From CAYPHY01 sp964410625 (GTDB lineage: Bacteria; Chloroflexota; Anaerolineae; Promineifilales; Promineifilaceae): a DNA stretch of 64,000 nucleotides. Below are positions 1 through 7,710 of the stretch, one piece after another. The first letter of the stretch is position 1. Each line of letters starts with the position of its first letter. The notes beneath the pieces are model-generated. The model did no database searches, had not been told where the DNA came from, and saw only the letters and a program-made list of their open reading frames with translations. The stretch spans positions 202,764 through 266,763 of the forward strand of contig CAYPHY010000005.1 of NCBI GenBank assembly GCA_964410625.1, written 5' to 3'. Position numbers and translations under genes: made by a program.

Positions 1-16
1 CGCCATCCTATCATAA

Positions 17-183
17 GTAAAATTTTCCTACAGCCCCACCCCTTCATCGGTAAATTTTGCCGCTTTCCCCCCATTTTTTAGGTAAATTTTTCCCTTTTCG
101 CCCCCTATATATATTATTGTTGTTGTTCTAATATAAAGACAACAACAACAATACAATACACACCCAAAAGCGTAAAATTTTCC
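17..183. repeat. Four direct repeats GTAAAWTTTTSC
   Basis: Copies begin at about 17, 50, 82 and 172 (GTAAAATTTTCC, GTAAATTTTGCC, GTAAATTTTTCC, GTAAAATTTTCC). The first three are 32-33 bp apart, about three helical turns. The core AAAATTTT is itself palindromic. They could be regulator-binding sites or just a local AT-rich repeat; the sequence alone does not decide. Confidence 0.5.
116..152. repeat. Perfect 12-bp hairpin
   Basis: ATTGTTGTTGTT at 116-127 is exactly complementary to AACAACAACAAT at 141-152, with a 13-base loop. It is AT-rich with no strong U-run, so it is not a convincing terminator. Confidence 0.6.
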
Positions 184-184
184 T

Positions 185-243
185 CCATTCACAGTTCACA
201 ATTGACCATTAACAATTCACAATTCACCATTAACCATTCTCCA
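185..243. repeat. Heptanucleotide array
   Basis: The sequence reads as phased 7-mers such as CACAATT, GACCATT, AACAATT, CACAATT, CACCATT, AACCATT. It is one member of the degenerate 7-bp-period family that recurs through the window, including inside genes. Confidence 0.7.
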
Positions 244-643
244 CCCAACCCAAACCCTGCCCTCCCACCTGGCGCAATAAACAATCCCTATCATTCGCTG
301 CAAAACAAAAAACACGGCCGCCCCGCGCCGACGGCCGTCCGTTGGCCCAACGTCCCCCCATCATACAACCCCTCTCCACCCCCACGCCACCGCACTTTGC
401 CGCTAAAGGCGCTCCAAAATAATAAATATTCGAAGCGGACTGGTTGTTTTAGATCAAGATCAGATCATCAATAGCAACCACTCATAACCTCCTGGCAACG
501 ATTCTCTTTATTGGACTGATTCCCATCATCTTCGCGAATTGAGGGAAAACATTATGACAAGTTGTGGTTTACGAATCTGGTATATCGTTACTTCCCCAAA
601 ACACCCCACATTTCCCAACATTTCTCCACATTACTAATCAACA

Positions 644-1687
644 TCAGTCAACATCCGACCATCCTACCCCCATATCCCTCCCATGACCTACAGAAGCAGG
701 ACCCCCTAACCCAATCGCTTCCGCAAGCGCACCCGCAATATAGACCCGCGCCATCTTTTTGCGATAGCTCAGGTTCATGTCGGTGTTGTCCATGGGCTTG
801 GCCGGGCGGGATGCTTTTTGGGCAACGGCGGCGATCAACTCGGCCGTCGGCCGCTGCCCCACCAACAACCCCATAATCCCCTCCCCCACCACCACCGGCT
901 CGGAAGCCACCGCACCCAGGACCATTCGCGCAGCAGTGCAGCGGCCGTCCCCCTCCAGCCGCAAAGCCACCGCCACCCCCAACAGCGGAAAATCAATCGA
1001 ACCCCGTCGCCGCAGCTTCCAATAGGCCATACGCCAGCCATCCAACGGCGGAAGATGGATAGAGACCAGCAGTTCATCGGCCGCTTTCGCCAGATAGTCC
1101 AACCCATCATTGCGATAGAGCGCCTCGACCGGGATAGTGCGCTCCCCGTGTGGGCCAACCAGCCGCACACTTGCGCCGAGCGCTATCGCCACCGGCGCAC
1201 AGTCGGAGGAGGAAACAGCCAGACAACGCGGGCTACTGGTCGCCACCCAACAGATGTCCCCATCCTTCTTCAGGCAAAAGCCCAATGCCTTGCGCCATTG
1301 GTAGGTCTGGTCGTAGTAGGTGCAGCGGGTATCAACACAGAGATTGCCGCCAATAGTCCCGGCGTTGCGCAGCGGTGGCGAGGAGACCAGCGCGGCCGCC
1401 TTGGCCAAGGCCGGATACCTCGCCTGTACCTGCGAATCTCCAGCAACCTCGGTCAGCGTCAATCCTGCACCGAGCGTTAGCCCAGTTCCATTTGACCGTG
1501 TGCGTAGTTCAGCGATGTTGCCCAGACCGATCAACACCGGCGGCGTCATCTGTCGGCGTTTCATCTTCGGATAGAGGTCGGTGCCACCGGCCACATACAT
1601 CGCCTCTGGGCCGTGTTGGGCTTTGAGTTGCACGGCCGCCTCAATCGTCTCCGGGGCATAATAATCAAAGCGAGGTAAACGCATCAT
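644..1687 (-). CDS. hcrB: 4-hydroxybenzoyl-CoA reductase-like beta subunit (FAD and [4Fe-4S])
   Basis: This is the FAD-binding subunit of a xanthine dehydrogenase-family molybdoenzyme. The flavin motif VAGGTDLYP is at about residues 32-40 and the TIGGNLC region at 111-117. What sets it apart from CoxM-type subunits is a cysteine-bearing loop with Cys122, Cys138, Cys146 and Cys155. In the known 4-hydroxybenzoyl-CoA reductase beta subunit an extra [4Fe-4S] cluster is held by four cysteines of such a loop, at what I recall as the same spacing. The cluster lets the enzyme run reductively and remove the phenolic hydroxyl from the substrate. It is the last gene of the operon, 47 bp after the molybdenum subunit; that gap is filled by a heptamer repeat. 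Length (347 aa) is a little over the usual ~320. The exact substrate is inferred, the cofactor set is well supported. Confidence 0.83.
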   Translation of the reverse strand: MMRLPRFDYYAPETIEAAVQLKAQHGPEAMYVAGGTDLYPKMKRRQMTPPVLIGLGNIAELRTRSNGTGLTLGAGLTLTEVAGDSQVQARYPALAKAAALVSSPPLRNAGTIGGNLCVDTRCTYYDQTYQWRKALGFCLKKDGDICWVATSSPRCLAVSSSDCAPVAIALGASVRLVGPHGERTIPVEALYRNDGLDYLAKAADELLVSIHLPPLDGWRMAYWKLRRRGSIDFPLLGVAVALRLEGDGRCTAARMVLGAVASEPVVVGEGIMGLLVGQRPTAELIAAVAQKASRPAKPMDNTDMNLSYRKKMARVYIAGALAEAIGLGGPASVGHGRDMGVGWSDVD

Positions 1688-1703
1688 AGGTTTGTTCGTC
1701 GTT

Positions 1704-1764
1704 AGTAAGCAGTAGGCAGTGAAGAGATTGGAGACTAGGAGATTGAGAGACTGCCGACTGCCGG
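1704..1764. repeat. Heptanucleotide array overlapping the 3' end of the Mo-subunit gene
   Basis: Phased 7-mers AGTAAGC, AGTAGGC, then GAGATTG, GAGACTA, GGAGATT, GAGAGAC, TGCCGAC. On the minus strand it encodes the last residues of the molybdenum subunit (ending VGSLSIS) and provides its TAG stop at 1735-1737. Confidence 0.75.
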
Positions 1765-3912
1765 TTGTGTGCTTTCTGGGCGGTCAACACGAATCGGGTC
1801 GGGAAAAGTAGTGTGCGGCACGGCCGTTGGGCCGACTCGTGGTTCGCGACCGCGTGCTTTCAGTTCTAACGCTTGTAAGACTTTTTCCGGATGGATGGGT
1901 ACTTCATCTATGCGCACGCCAACCGCGTCAAAAATGGCGTTGGCGACGGCGGGCATGACGGGCAACAATGGCCCCTGTCCCGCTTCCTTCGCTCCGTAAG
2001 GCCCTTCGGGGTCGTTGGTTTCGATCAGAAAGGTTTCCATCTCCGGNNNNNNNNNNNNNNNNNNNNNNNNNNNNNNNNNNNNNNNNNNNNNNNNNNNNNN
2101 NNNNNNNNNNNNNNNNNNNNNNNNNNNNNNNNNNNNNNNNNNNNNNGTGCCATGTTTGATCTCGGCCAGCTCGGCCGCTTCTGCAAAGCTCATCAACGGT
2201 TGGGCTTCGTCGCGGCGATAGACCAGGCTCTCCCGAATCTCTAGCAGTTGCGCGGGCAGTTCCAACTTCTCGGCAACGGCATTGATGATTTGCTGGTAAA
2301 GCGGCCGCGCAGCCGCAATCGCGGCGTTGCCCGTCATCAACGTCACCCGGCTGCTATAGCTGCCCAGGTCAACCGGCGTCAGGTCGGTGTCGCCGGTATA
2401 GACAACCACATCATCCAGCGACACTCCCAACTCCTCGGCGACAATATAAGCCAGAATCGAAGTGGAACCCTGGCCGATGTCGGTGCTGCCACATAAGACG
2501 GTGACGCCGCCACCGCGATCCACCCGCAGTTGCACGCCGGAGTGGGGCATCTTGTTCCAATAGATGGGCAAGCCCGCGCCGGAGAGATAGGAGCCACAAG
2601 CCAGCCCAATGCCCTTGCCATAGGGCAAGCGGCCGTGCTTTCCGCGAAAATCGGACGCTTCAACCACTTCTTCAATACACTCCTTTAAGCCAATGGTCGT
2701 CACCGTCAGATGGTTGACCGTCTTGGTAAATGGCGGGTGTATGTGGTTGAGGCGTAAAGCGGCCGGGCTGAGGCCGAGGTCGTGGGCGAATTTGTCCAAC
2801 TGCACTTCCAGAGCAAAGCGCGGTTGCGGGGTGCCATGCCCGCGCTTCGGACCACCAGGGGGTTTATTGGTGAAGACGCGCAACGCCTCAAATTTATAAT
2901 TCTCAATCGGATACGTGACTGTCTGCAACGCGCCGGTATAGTAGGTGCTGGCAACGCCATAGCTGCCATAAGCCCCGCCGTCGAGATGGGAACGGAAGTG
3001 CATCGCGGTAATCGTCCCGTCGCGCTTCATCCCCGTCTTGACCCACATCAGCACGGGGTGGCGGCCGCGATGGGTATAAAATACCTCTTCGCGATTGAGG
3101 GTGATCTTCACCGGCCGCCCCGTGACCATCGCCAGCTTAGCCGCGATGATCTCATGCGGAAAGGGATCAGTCTTACCGCCAAACCCACCGCCATTGGGTG
3201 TGGCGATAACGCGAATGCGACTGCGCGGAATACGAAGCACCTTCTCCAGGGCGCGGTGGACGTAGTGCGGCGTTTGGGTGGATGACCACAGCGTCAGGCG
3301 GCCGTTGCCATCATATTGAGCGACGGCCGCGTGCTGCTCCAGCGCCAGATGGGTGTTGCCTTCATAATAAAAGATGTCTTCGCGGATGTGGTCGGCCGCG
3401 GCAAAACCCACTTCCACATCGCCAAACTCCAGCGAGACGCTCTTATGGATGTTGCCTTCCTGGGCATAGTCGTGGATTTGTACATCCTCGTTTGTCAGGG
3501 CATCTTCAATTGTCATCAGTGCCGGAAGAGGTTCGTACTCGACAATGATCGCTTCCAGGGCGGCTTCGGCTGTCTCCTCATCCACCGCGGCGACGGCGGC
3601 CACCGGATCGCCGACCATGCGTACCTTTTCCACACAGAGGGCTTCTTCGTCCTGGCTGACGGGCAAGATGCCATACTTCACCGGCAGGTCTTTGCCGGTG
3701 ATGACGGCATAGACGCCGGGGCGTTGCAGCGCGGCCGAGGGGTCAATGAATTTGACCAGCGCGTGAGGGTGGGGACTGCGGAGGATGCGGCCGTAGGCCA
3801 TGCGCGGCAAAAAGATGTCATCAGCAAAGAGCGTCTCCCCTTTGACTTTGCTCATCGCATCAACCTTCATCCACGGTTTGCCGATAATGTTTAACTGCTG
3901 CTCTTCAACCAT
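1735..3912 (-). CDS. hcrA: 4-hydroxybenzoyl-CoA reductase-like alpha subunit (molybdopterin), interrupted by a gap
   Basis: This is the large molybdopterin-binding subunit of the xanthine dehydrogenase family. It shows PNGGGFGGK, the arginine region KRGHGTPQPRFALE, the cofactor motif GSTDIGQGS and, near the C-terminus, GAKEAGQGP, which carries the conserved active-site glutamate. I place the start at the ATG at 3912 (MVEEQQLNIIGKPW), about 60 bp after the small subunit; the open frame upstream has no family similarity and overlaps that gene. Bases 2047-2146 are N, so the protein sequence is incomplete. The C-terminal ~40 residues look unconserved, and the last few come from a heptamer array. 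It forms the catalytic core with the beta and gamma subunits; reductive dehydroxylation of 4-hydroxybenzoyl-CoA or a related aromatic CoA ester is inferred. Confidence 0.82.
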   Translation of the reverse strand: MVEEQQLNIIGKPWMKVDAMSKVKGETLFADDIFLPRMAYGRILRSPHPHALVKFIDPSAALQRPGVYAVITGKDLPVKYGILPVSQDEEALCVEKVRMVGDPVAAVAAVDEETAEAALEAIIVEYEPLPALMTIEDALTNEDVQIHDYAQEGNIHKSVSLEFGDVEVGFAAADHIREDIFYYEGNTHLALEQHAAVAQYDGNGRLTLWSSTQTPHYVHRALEKVLRIPRSRIRVIATPNGGGFGGKTDPFPHEIIAAKLAMVTGRPVKITLNREEVFYTHRGRHPVLMWVKTGMKRDGTITAMHFRSHLDGGAYGSYGVASTYYTGALQTVTYPIENYKFEALRVFTNKPPGGPKRGHGTPQPRFALEVQLDKFAHDLGLSPAALRLNHIHPPFTKTVNHLTVTTIGLKECIEEVVEASDFRGKHGRLPYGKGIGLACGSYLSGAGLPIYWNKMPHSGVQLRVDRGGGVTVLCGSTDIGQGSTSILAYIVAEELGVSLDDVVVYTGDTDLTPVDLGSYSSRVTLMTGNAAIAAARPLYQQIINAVAEKLELPAQLLEIRESLVYRRDEAQPLMSFAEAAELAEIKHGXXXXXXXXXXXXXXXXXXXXXXXXXXXXXXXXXXPEMETFLIETNDPEGPYGAKEAGQGPLLPVMPAVANAIFDAVGVRIDEVPIHPEKVLQALELKARGREPRVGPTAVPHTTFPDPIRVDRPESTQPAVGSLSIS
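2047..2146. other. Scaffold gap of exactly 100 N
   Basis: A run of exactly 100 N lies inside the molybdenum-subunit gene. The round number suggests a placeholder of unknown true length. The protein jumps from the AEAAELAEIKHG region to PEMETFLIETNDPEGP; family members carry roughly 140 residues between these points, so the real gap is probably several hundred bases. Confidence 0.95.
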
Positions 3913-3971
3913 AATCTTAGCCTGATTGACTTGCGCTACTTCGTCTTGCCCATCTCGACCATCTTTTCTAA

Positions 3972-4451
3972 TTAATGCCTGCCGTGAGCCATGCGCTCGG
4001 CCGCCAGTTCCACTGCTTCGATAATCTTCATATAGCCGGTGCAACGGCAAAGGTTCCCGGCCAATGCTTCGCGGATTGCCTGTCGCTGCGGGCAAGGGTT
4101 TTCGTCTAGCAATGCCTTGGCCGTCACCAGCATCCCAGGCGTACAGTAGCCGCATTGCGCTGCGCCCAGTTCGGCAAAGGCCAGTTGCAAGGGATGGGGT
4201 TCACCATTTACCGCTAACCCCTCAACCGTGAGAATTTCCTTTCCTTGCACTTCTACGGGCAAAAGCAGGCAAGAGAGCAGCGGCCGTCCATCCATCAACA
4301 CCGCACAGGTCCCACATTCACCTAACTCGCAGCCATGCTTTGTCCCGGTCAGGCGCAACTCCTCACGCAGCACTTCCAGCAGTGTCTTATGCACGGCCGT
4401 CCAGACCTCGTGTGTTTCGCCGTTGACTTGTAGCGTAATAAGCTGCTTCAT
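3972..4451 (-). CDS. hcrC: 4-hydroxybenzoyl-CoA reductase-like gamma subunit (two [2Fe-2S])
   Basis: This is the small iron-sulfur subunit of a xanthine dehydrogenase-family enzyme, 159 aa, a normal length. The plant-ferredoxin-type cluster is bound by Cys41, Cys46, Cys49 and Cys61 (CELGECGTC ... C). The second cluster is bound by Cys100, Cys103, Cys135 and Cys137 (CGYC ... CRC). It carries electrons between the molybdopterin and the other redox centres. It is transcribed just before the molybdenum subunit. Family assignment is secure; assignment to the hydroxybenzoyl-CoA branch rests on the linked beta subunit and CoA ligase. Confidence 0.85.
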   Translation of the reverse strand: MKQLITLQVNGETHEVWTAVHKTLLEVLREELRLTGTKHGCELGECGTCAVLMDGRPLLSCLLLPVEVQGKEILTVEGLAVNGEPHPLQLAFAELGAAQCGYCTPGMLVTAKALLDENPCPQRQAIREALAGNLCRCTGYMKIIEAVELAAERMAHGRH

Positions 4452-4466
4452 TCAACCTTTTGAGGG

Positions 4467-4537
4467 GCTCACGCAAAGGCGCAAAGGTCGCAAAGGTTTT
4501 CCTGGCAACTTGGCGGCTTGGCGTGCTTTGCGTGAGC
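4467..4537. repeat. Family A inverted repeat (CTCACGCAAAGG...)
   Basis: The ends GCTCACGCAAAGGCGCAAAG and CTTTGCGTGAGC form an imperfect hairpin that fills the whole space between the CoA ligase and the small subunit. Three further copies occur near 24.1, 36.85 and 55.95 kb. Confidence 0.8.
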
Positions 4538-5836
4538 CTAATCATTCACCAAATAAAATCGCTTCGCCTTCAGCTCAAAGCGGGGCAGGGTATTGCGTGG
4601 GACGGCGAGGACTTGCGGCCGTAAGCCCAACGCATGTTGAAAGCTTTGGGTCACAGCACGGCAAAGCGCTTCCCCCTCAACGCCGTCTTTGCACTCGACT
4701 TCAAGCTGTAATTCGGCCAGTTCTTGCCGGCGGATGATCTGGGCGCGAAACTCGTCAATCAGGTCAAATTGGCGCAGCAGGTTTTCGACAGCGGCCGGAT
4801 AAACATTCACACCACGCACCACTACCATATCGTCGGCGCGGCCGATGATGCCACCGTCTAAACGGCCGAAGGTACGGCCGCAGACACAGGGTTCCGTTGT
4901 GAAGCGCACCAGGTCGCCGGTGCGGTAACGGATGACCGGATAGCCGATCCGTCCTAAATTGGTCAGCACCAGTTCGCCCGTCTCGCCCGCTGGCACTGGC
5001 TGTGCTGTATGGGGATGAATGACTTCAACGATAAACTCCGTTTCGATGACGTGAATACCGCCCGGCTGTGCCACACACTCAAAGCTGTGTGCGCCGACTT
5101 CAGAAGCCCCGGCGTGGTCGAAGCATTTGGCGTTCCAGGCTTGTTCGATTCTTGTTTTTGTCGCCGGAACATTGGCCCCTGGCTCTCCGGCGTGGATGGT
5201 GATGCGCATCGGGATGTCGCGCAGGTCGAAACCCTCTTCGCGGGCGACTTCAGCCAGCCGCAGCGCATAGGTTGGTGTGCAGCACATGACCGTTGCCTGC
5301 AGGTCGCGCATCACCTGTAGCCGCTGCAAGGAGTTCAGCCCGCCACCGGAGATGAGCAGCGAGCCGATGCGCTTTGCGCCCAAGACGGCCGCCCAAAAGC
5401 CGATGAATGGTCCAAAGGAGAAGGGCAGAAAGAGGCGGTCGGCGGCCGTCACACCTGCCCCGGCCAACACATAGCCCCAGCAATCCCCCCACCACTCCCA
5501 GCTTTCGGCCGTGTCTATTACGCGCAGCGGCGTGCCGGTGGTCCCAGAGGTCTGGTGATAGCGGGTATAGGCGGATTCGGGGAAGGTGGCGTTGGTTCCA
5601 AAAGGCGGGTCGTCGGCCTGCGCCTGGATAAGCTCGCTCTTGGTGGTGAAGGGGAGGCAGGCCAGATCGTCGAGCGAATGGATGTCTTGGGCGGTGACAC
5701 CAGCGGCCGTTAGTTTGGCCGTGTAGAAACGGTTGCGGCCGATGATTTGGGCCAATAGGGCTTGCAGTTTTGCCAGTTGGTGGGCCTGGATTTGTTCGCG
5801 TGCTATGGTTTCCAGCGGCCGGTTGAAGAAGCCCAT
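4538..5836 (-). CDS. Phenylacetate-CoA ligase family protein (AMP-forming aryl-CoA ligase)
   Basis: This is a PaaK-type adenylate-forming ligase of about 432 residues, the usual size. The nucleotide-binding loop TSGTTGTP is at residues 96-103. The RTGDLVRF region, GRADDMVVVRGVNVYP and the C-terminal lysine motif LPRFELKAKR are all present. Such enzymes activate an aromatic acid with ATP and CoA. I prefer the ATG at 5836 (MGFFNRPLETI) because it matches the usual PaaK N-terminus; a GTG at 5845 is in frame. It is the first gene of the operon with the reductase subunits, so the likely substrate is 4-hydroxybenzoate or another hydroxylated aromatic acid; this is inference. A promoter and operator lie directly upstream. 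Confidence 0.85.
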   Translation of the reverse strand: MGFFNRPLETIAREQIQAHQLAKLQALLAQIIGRNRFYTAKLTAAGVTAQDIHSLDDLACLPFTTKSELIQAQADDPPFGTNATFPESAYTRYHQTSGTTGTPLRVIDTAESWEWWGDCWGYVLAGAGVTAADRLFLPFSFGPFIGFWAAVLGAKRIGSLLISGGGLNSLQRLQVMRDLQATVMCCTPTYALRLAEVAREEGFDLRDIPMRITIHAGEPGANVPATKTRIEQAWNAKCFDHAGASEVGAHSFECVAQPGGIHVIETEFIVEVIHPHTAQPVPAGETGELVLTNLGRIGYPVIRYRTGDLVRFTTEPCVCGRTFGRLDGGIIGRADDMVVVRGVNVYPAAVENLLRQFDLIDEFRAQIIRRQELAELQLEVECKDGVEGEALCRAVTQSFQHALGLRPQVLAVPRNTLPRFELKAKRFYLVND

Positions 5837-5874
5837 GTACCACACCCATTGCAGAGTAAAAGATGCCTCGACAA

Positions 5875-5900
5875 ATACATACTAACCGGTAGGTATGTAT
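5875..5900. promoter_or_regulatory. Palindromic operator (TetR-type candidate)
   Basis: A 26-bp near-perfect palindrome has half-sites ATACATAC and GTATGTAT around the centre ACCGGT; 22 of 26 positions are symmetric. It covers the predicted transcription start and abuts the -10 box of the ligase-reductase operon, the classic place for a repressor. The shape resembles TetR-family operators; no TetR gene is in the window, so the regulator is unknown. Confidence 0.7.
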
Positions 5901-5903
5901 CCC

Positions 5904-5932
5904 ATCATAACATTGCCATTCGGGTGCGTCAA
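5904..5932 (-). promoter_or_regulatory. Sigma-70 type promoter of the CoA ligase-reductase operon
   Basis: On the minus strand TTGACG (5927-5932) is followed after exactly 17 bases by TATGAT (5904-5909). Predicted start is near 5897, about 60 bases before the ATG of the ligase. Confidence 0.7.
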
Positions 5933-5945
5933 GCAAGTTTTAAGT

Positions 5946-5974
5946 TGTGGCGCGATTTGCCAAATCGCGCTACA
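5946..5974. repeat. Family E palindrome
   Basis: GCGCGATTTGCCAAATCGCGC is a compact hairpin flanked by TGTGG and TACA. It belongs to the TAGCGCGGGTTGGCAACCCGCGCTA-like family seen at several other sites. Confidence 0.6.
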
Positions 5975-5984
5975 GGTGGACGGG

Positions 5985-6851
5985 CTAATTTTTCCAGATA
6001 GTCAAATCTTTCTGCAACAACTGCTCCAGGTGGAGGATGTCGTCGTGGTAGTAGGCGTATAGCTGTTCTTGCACGGCAGGCGGCATGGGGGGCGTGTCGG
6101 CGAAGTTTTTGTTGCGTAGCTCGGCCGCCGCTGAACGCAAGGTATTGGGCAGCAAGGGGTCGAGCCGCTGGCGGAGGGGGTGGGTTTTCACTTTTTCCAG
6201 CAGACGGCCGAGTCGCTCATTTTTCATCGCCCCGCCCTTGTTGCGGATGGTCAGGTCTGGCTCAAACCCTGTTTCCACGCCGAGAAATAGGTAAAGCTCG
6301 TTGAGGAGTTGCATTGGTTCGCGAACCAGCTCTTCAAAGAGGATGACCTTAATCTGTGAGGCATCAAAAAGCTCGAACCAGGGCTGCAACAGGGCGTAGT
6401 AGCAGCCGTTGCGCACGCGATGGTCTTGCTCGGTGAAGGCTTGTTCAATCGGCCGTGACTCATTTCCCAACCGCATTTGATGCCAATAAACGGAATAAGC
6501 ACGCTTCACCGGGTGGCGCAGGCTGAAAATAAGGCGCACATCGGGTATGATCTGCCGGATATGGCGGGGGGCGACGGGGCTGATCATGTAGTGCGGTGAG
6601 GCTTCACCAATCGCTTTCTCGTTGGTGACGCCAGAGAACAGCGCCTGGTACTCGTCGAGGGTGCGGATGGGGAAGTTCAGGCCGTTTTCGCTGTTGTGGT
6701 TGGGATCGGCCGGATCATAAGCGAAAAAGCGTGGCTCCTTAAAGGGGGGCATGTAAATGTCGGGATGCTGCTTGAGATAGTAGTTGAGCGATGTTGTCCC
6801 CGCTTTGACCGCCCCGGCAATGATAAAGTTTGGTAGTGGCATAGGTGGCAT
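5985..6851 (-). CDS. Sulfotransferase-domain protein
   Basis: The protein starts with the PAPS-binding P-loop-like motif AGAVKAGTTSL, placing Lys16 and Ser20-21 at the cofactor 5'-phosphate site. KEPRFFAYD follows, and a 3'-phosphate region is visible in RLIFSLRHPVKRAYS. This is the layout of small bacterial and heparan-type sulfotransferases, which move sulfate from PAPS to a sugar or other hydroxyl. At about 288 aa it is normal for the family. I chose the ATG at 6851, only 17 residues before the P-loop; an ATG at 6842 is also possible. The acceptor is unknown and the neighbours give no hint. No signal peptide is seen, so it is probably cytoplasmic. Confidence 0.8.
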   Translation of the reverse strand: MPPMPLPNFIIAGAVKAGTTSLNYYLKQHPDIYMPPFKEPRFFAYDPADPNHNSENGLNFPIRTLDEYQALFSGVTNEKAIGEASPHYMISPVAPRHIRQIIPDVRLIFSLRHPVKRAYSVYWHQMRLGNESRPIEQAFTEQDHRVRNGCYYALLQPWFELFDASQIKVILFEELVREPMQLLNELYLFLGVETGFEPDLTIRNKGGAMKNERLGRLLEKVKTHPLRQRLDPLLPNTLRSAAAELRNKNFADTPPMPPAVQEQLYAYYHDDILHLEQLLQKDLTIWKN

Positions 6852-7148
6852 AGAATTTTCTATCAGTAAACGGCCGCCCAATGATTGGGTGGCAAATCTA
6901 TTATATCAGTGGTTTAATAGTGGAGAACCTGAACCGTTACTCTCAACTTATTATTAAAGCAATGAGGGCTTACGGCTGATCTTAAGCCACTCATCAGCTC
7001 ACCGGCAAAGATCCAGGTAAATAGCTGCTCAATGAGAAGTCCTTAAGGTGTAGGGGATAAATTGGTCATCGTCTAAATTGCAAAGTTGGCGTAAAATTAG
7101 CTTGGGTGCGATGGCTGGCGAGGGTATAGTACGGGGGCGAGCAATCCT
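6852..7148. other. Divergent intergenic region
   Basis: This space separates the sulfotransferase (minus) from the Nudix-like gene (plus). Apart from the promoter listed at 7102-7130 I see no gene, RNA or repeat of the window's families, which is unusual for this window. Confidence 0.5.
7102..7130 (+). promoter_or_regulatory. Candidate promoter of the Nudix-like gene
   Basis: TTGGGT (7102-7107) and TATAGT (7125-7130) are 17 bases apart. The predicted start is about 12 bases before the ATG at 7149, and no Shine-Dalgarno sequence is visible, so the mRNA may be nearly leaderless. Confidence 0.5.
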
Positions 7149-7706
7149 ATGTTAATTGATTTTGAAAACGCTCACCAGCTTCAATCGTGGCTGGCAGCAA
7201 AACAGATTGATGTATCCAAGTGGGACGAAGTTGGAGCCAAAAGTTTGTCTAACTTATGGGATGAGTATAGGCATGGTGAAGTGACCTTCCAGGACGACCC
7301 TCCACTCCGAATTGTTCAGGTTGTCCAGGTGATTATTCGCCGGGGTAATCGTATTTTGCTGGAAGTGGAGCAGGAGTTCAATAATCATCACCGCCGGTCA
7401 AGAAAACAACCTCCCTCGGAAAAGCTTAAAGCAGGCGAAACGTATGTGGAAGCGGCACGCCGCTGCCTGGAAGAAGAGCTAGGGTTGAGAGCAAACGAAA
7501 TGGCTTTCATTGGCCCTGGCGGTTATAAGCAAATTCAGGTGATCGTTGAATCGCCGTCCTATCCGGGTCTAACGACGCGCTATACATTTCACACAGTCGA
7601 GGCGATTGTAAAGGGGCTGCCAGACAATGATTTCTGGCTCGAAAACCGCGGCTTCAGCGGTGGCGACCCCATTCGCCGCCACCGCTGGGCGTGGCAGGTA
7701 GAGTGA
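7149..7706 (+). CDS. Nudix-fold hydrolase-like protein with an atypical box
   Basis: The 185-residue protein has an N-terminal ~55 residues without recognised similarity and then a Nudix-type core (VQVVQVIIRRGNRILLEVEQE). The box region reads AGETYVEAARRCLEEELGL. Compared with GX5EX7REUXEEXGU the first spacing is one residue short and the RE pair is RC, while the EEELGL end is intact. It probably binds a nucleoside-diphosphate-linked substrate; activity is uncertain. The gene lacks the CGGCCG words common in its neighbours and looks lower in GC, which could mean transfer. It converges on asnS with only a few bases between them. Confidence 0.65.
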   Translation: MLIDFENAHQLQSWLAAKQIDVSKWDEVGAKSLSNLWDEYRHGEVTFQDDPPLRIVQVVQVIIRRGNRILLEVEQEFNNHHRRSRKQPPSEKLKAGETYVEAARRCLEEELGLRANEMAFIGPGGYKQIQVIVESPSYPGLTTRYTFHTVEAIVKGLPDNDFWLENRGFSGGDPIRRHRWAWQVE

Positions 7707-7710
7707 GTGA

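Larger units (their letters stand above)
1..643. other. Gene-free, AT-rich leader of the window
   Basis: I see no convincing gene here. The first 180 bases are AT-rich and hold four near-identical 12-mers of the form GTAAAWTTTTSC and one perfect hairpin, each listed separately. Bases 185-243 carry a heptanucleotide array. The rest (250-640) is C-rich on the plus strand without a coding pattern. It lies downstream of the hcrB-like gene, which is transcribed towards it. Confidence 0.6.

Noticed and set aside
818..1480. Plus-strand frame opposite the hcrB-like gene
   Set aside because: Low-complexity Arg/His/Pro composition and full overlap with a well-supported gene.
3913..4155. Upstream extension of the hcrA-like gene by 81 codons
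   Set aside because: It overlaps the [2Fe-2S] subunit gene and has no family similarity; the ATG at 3912 matches the start of the conserved region.
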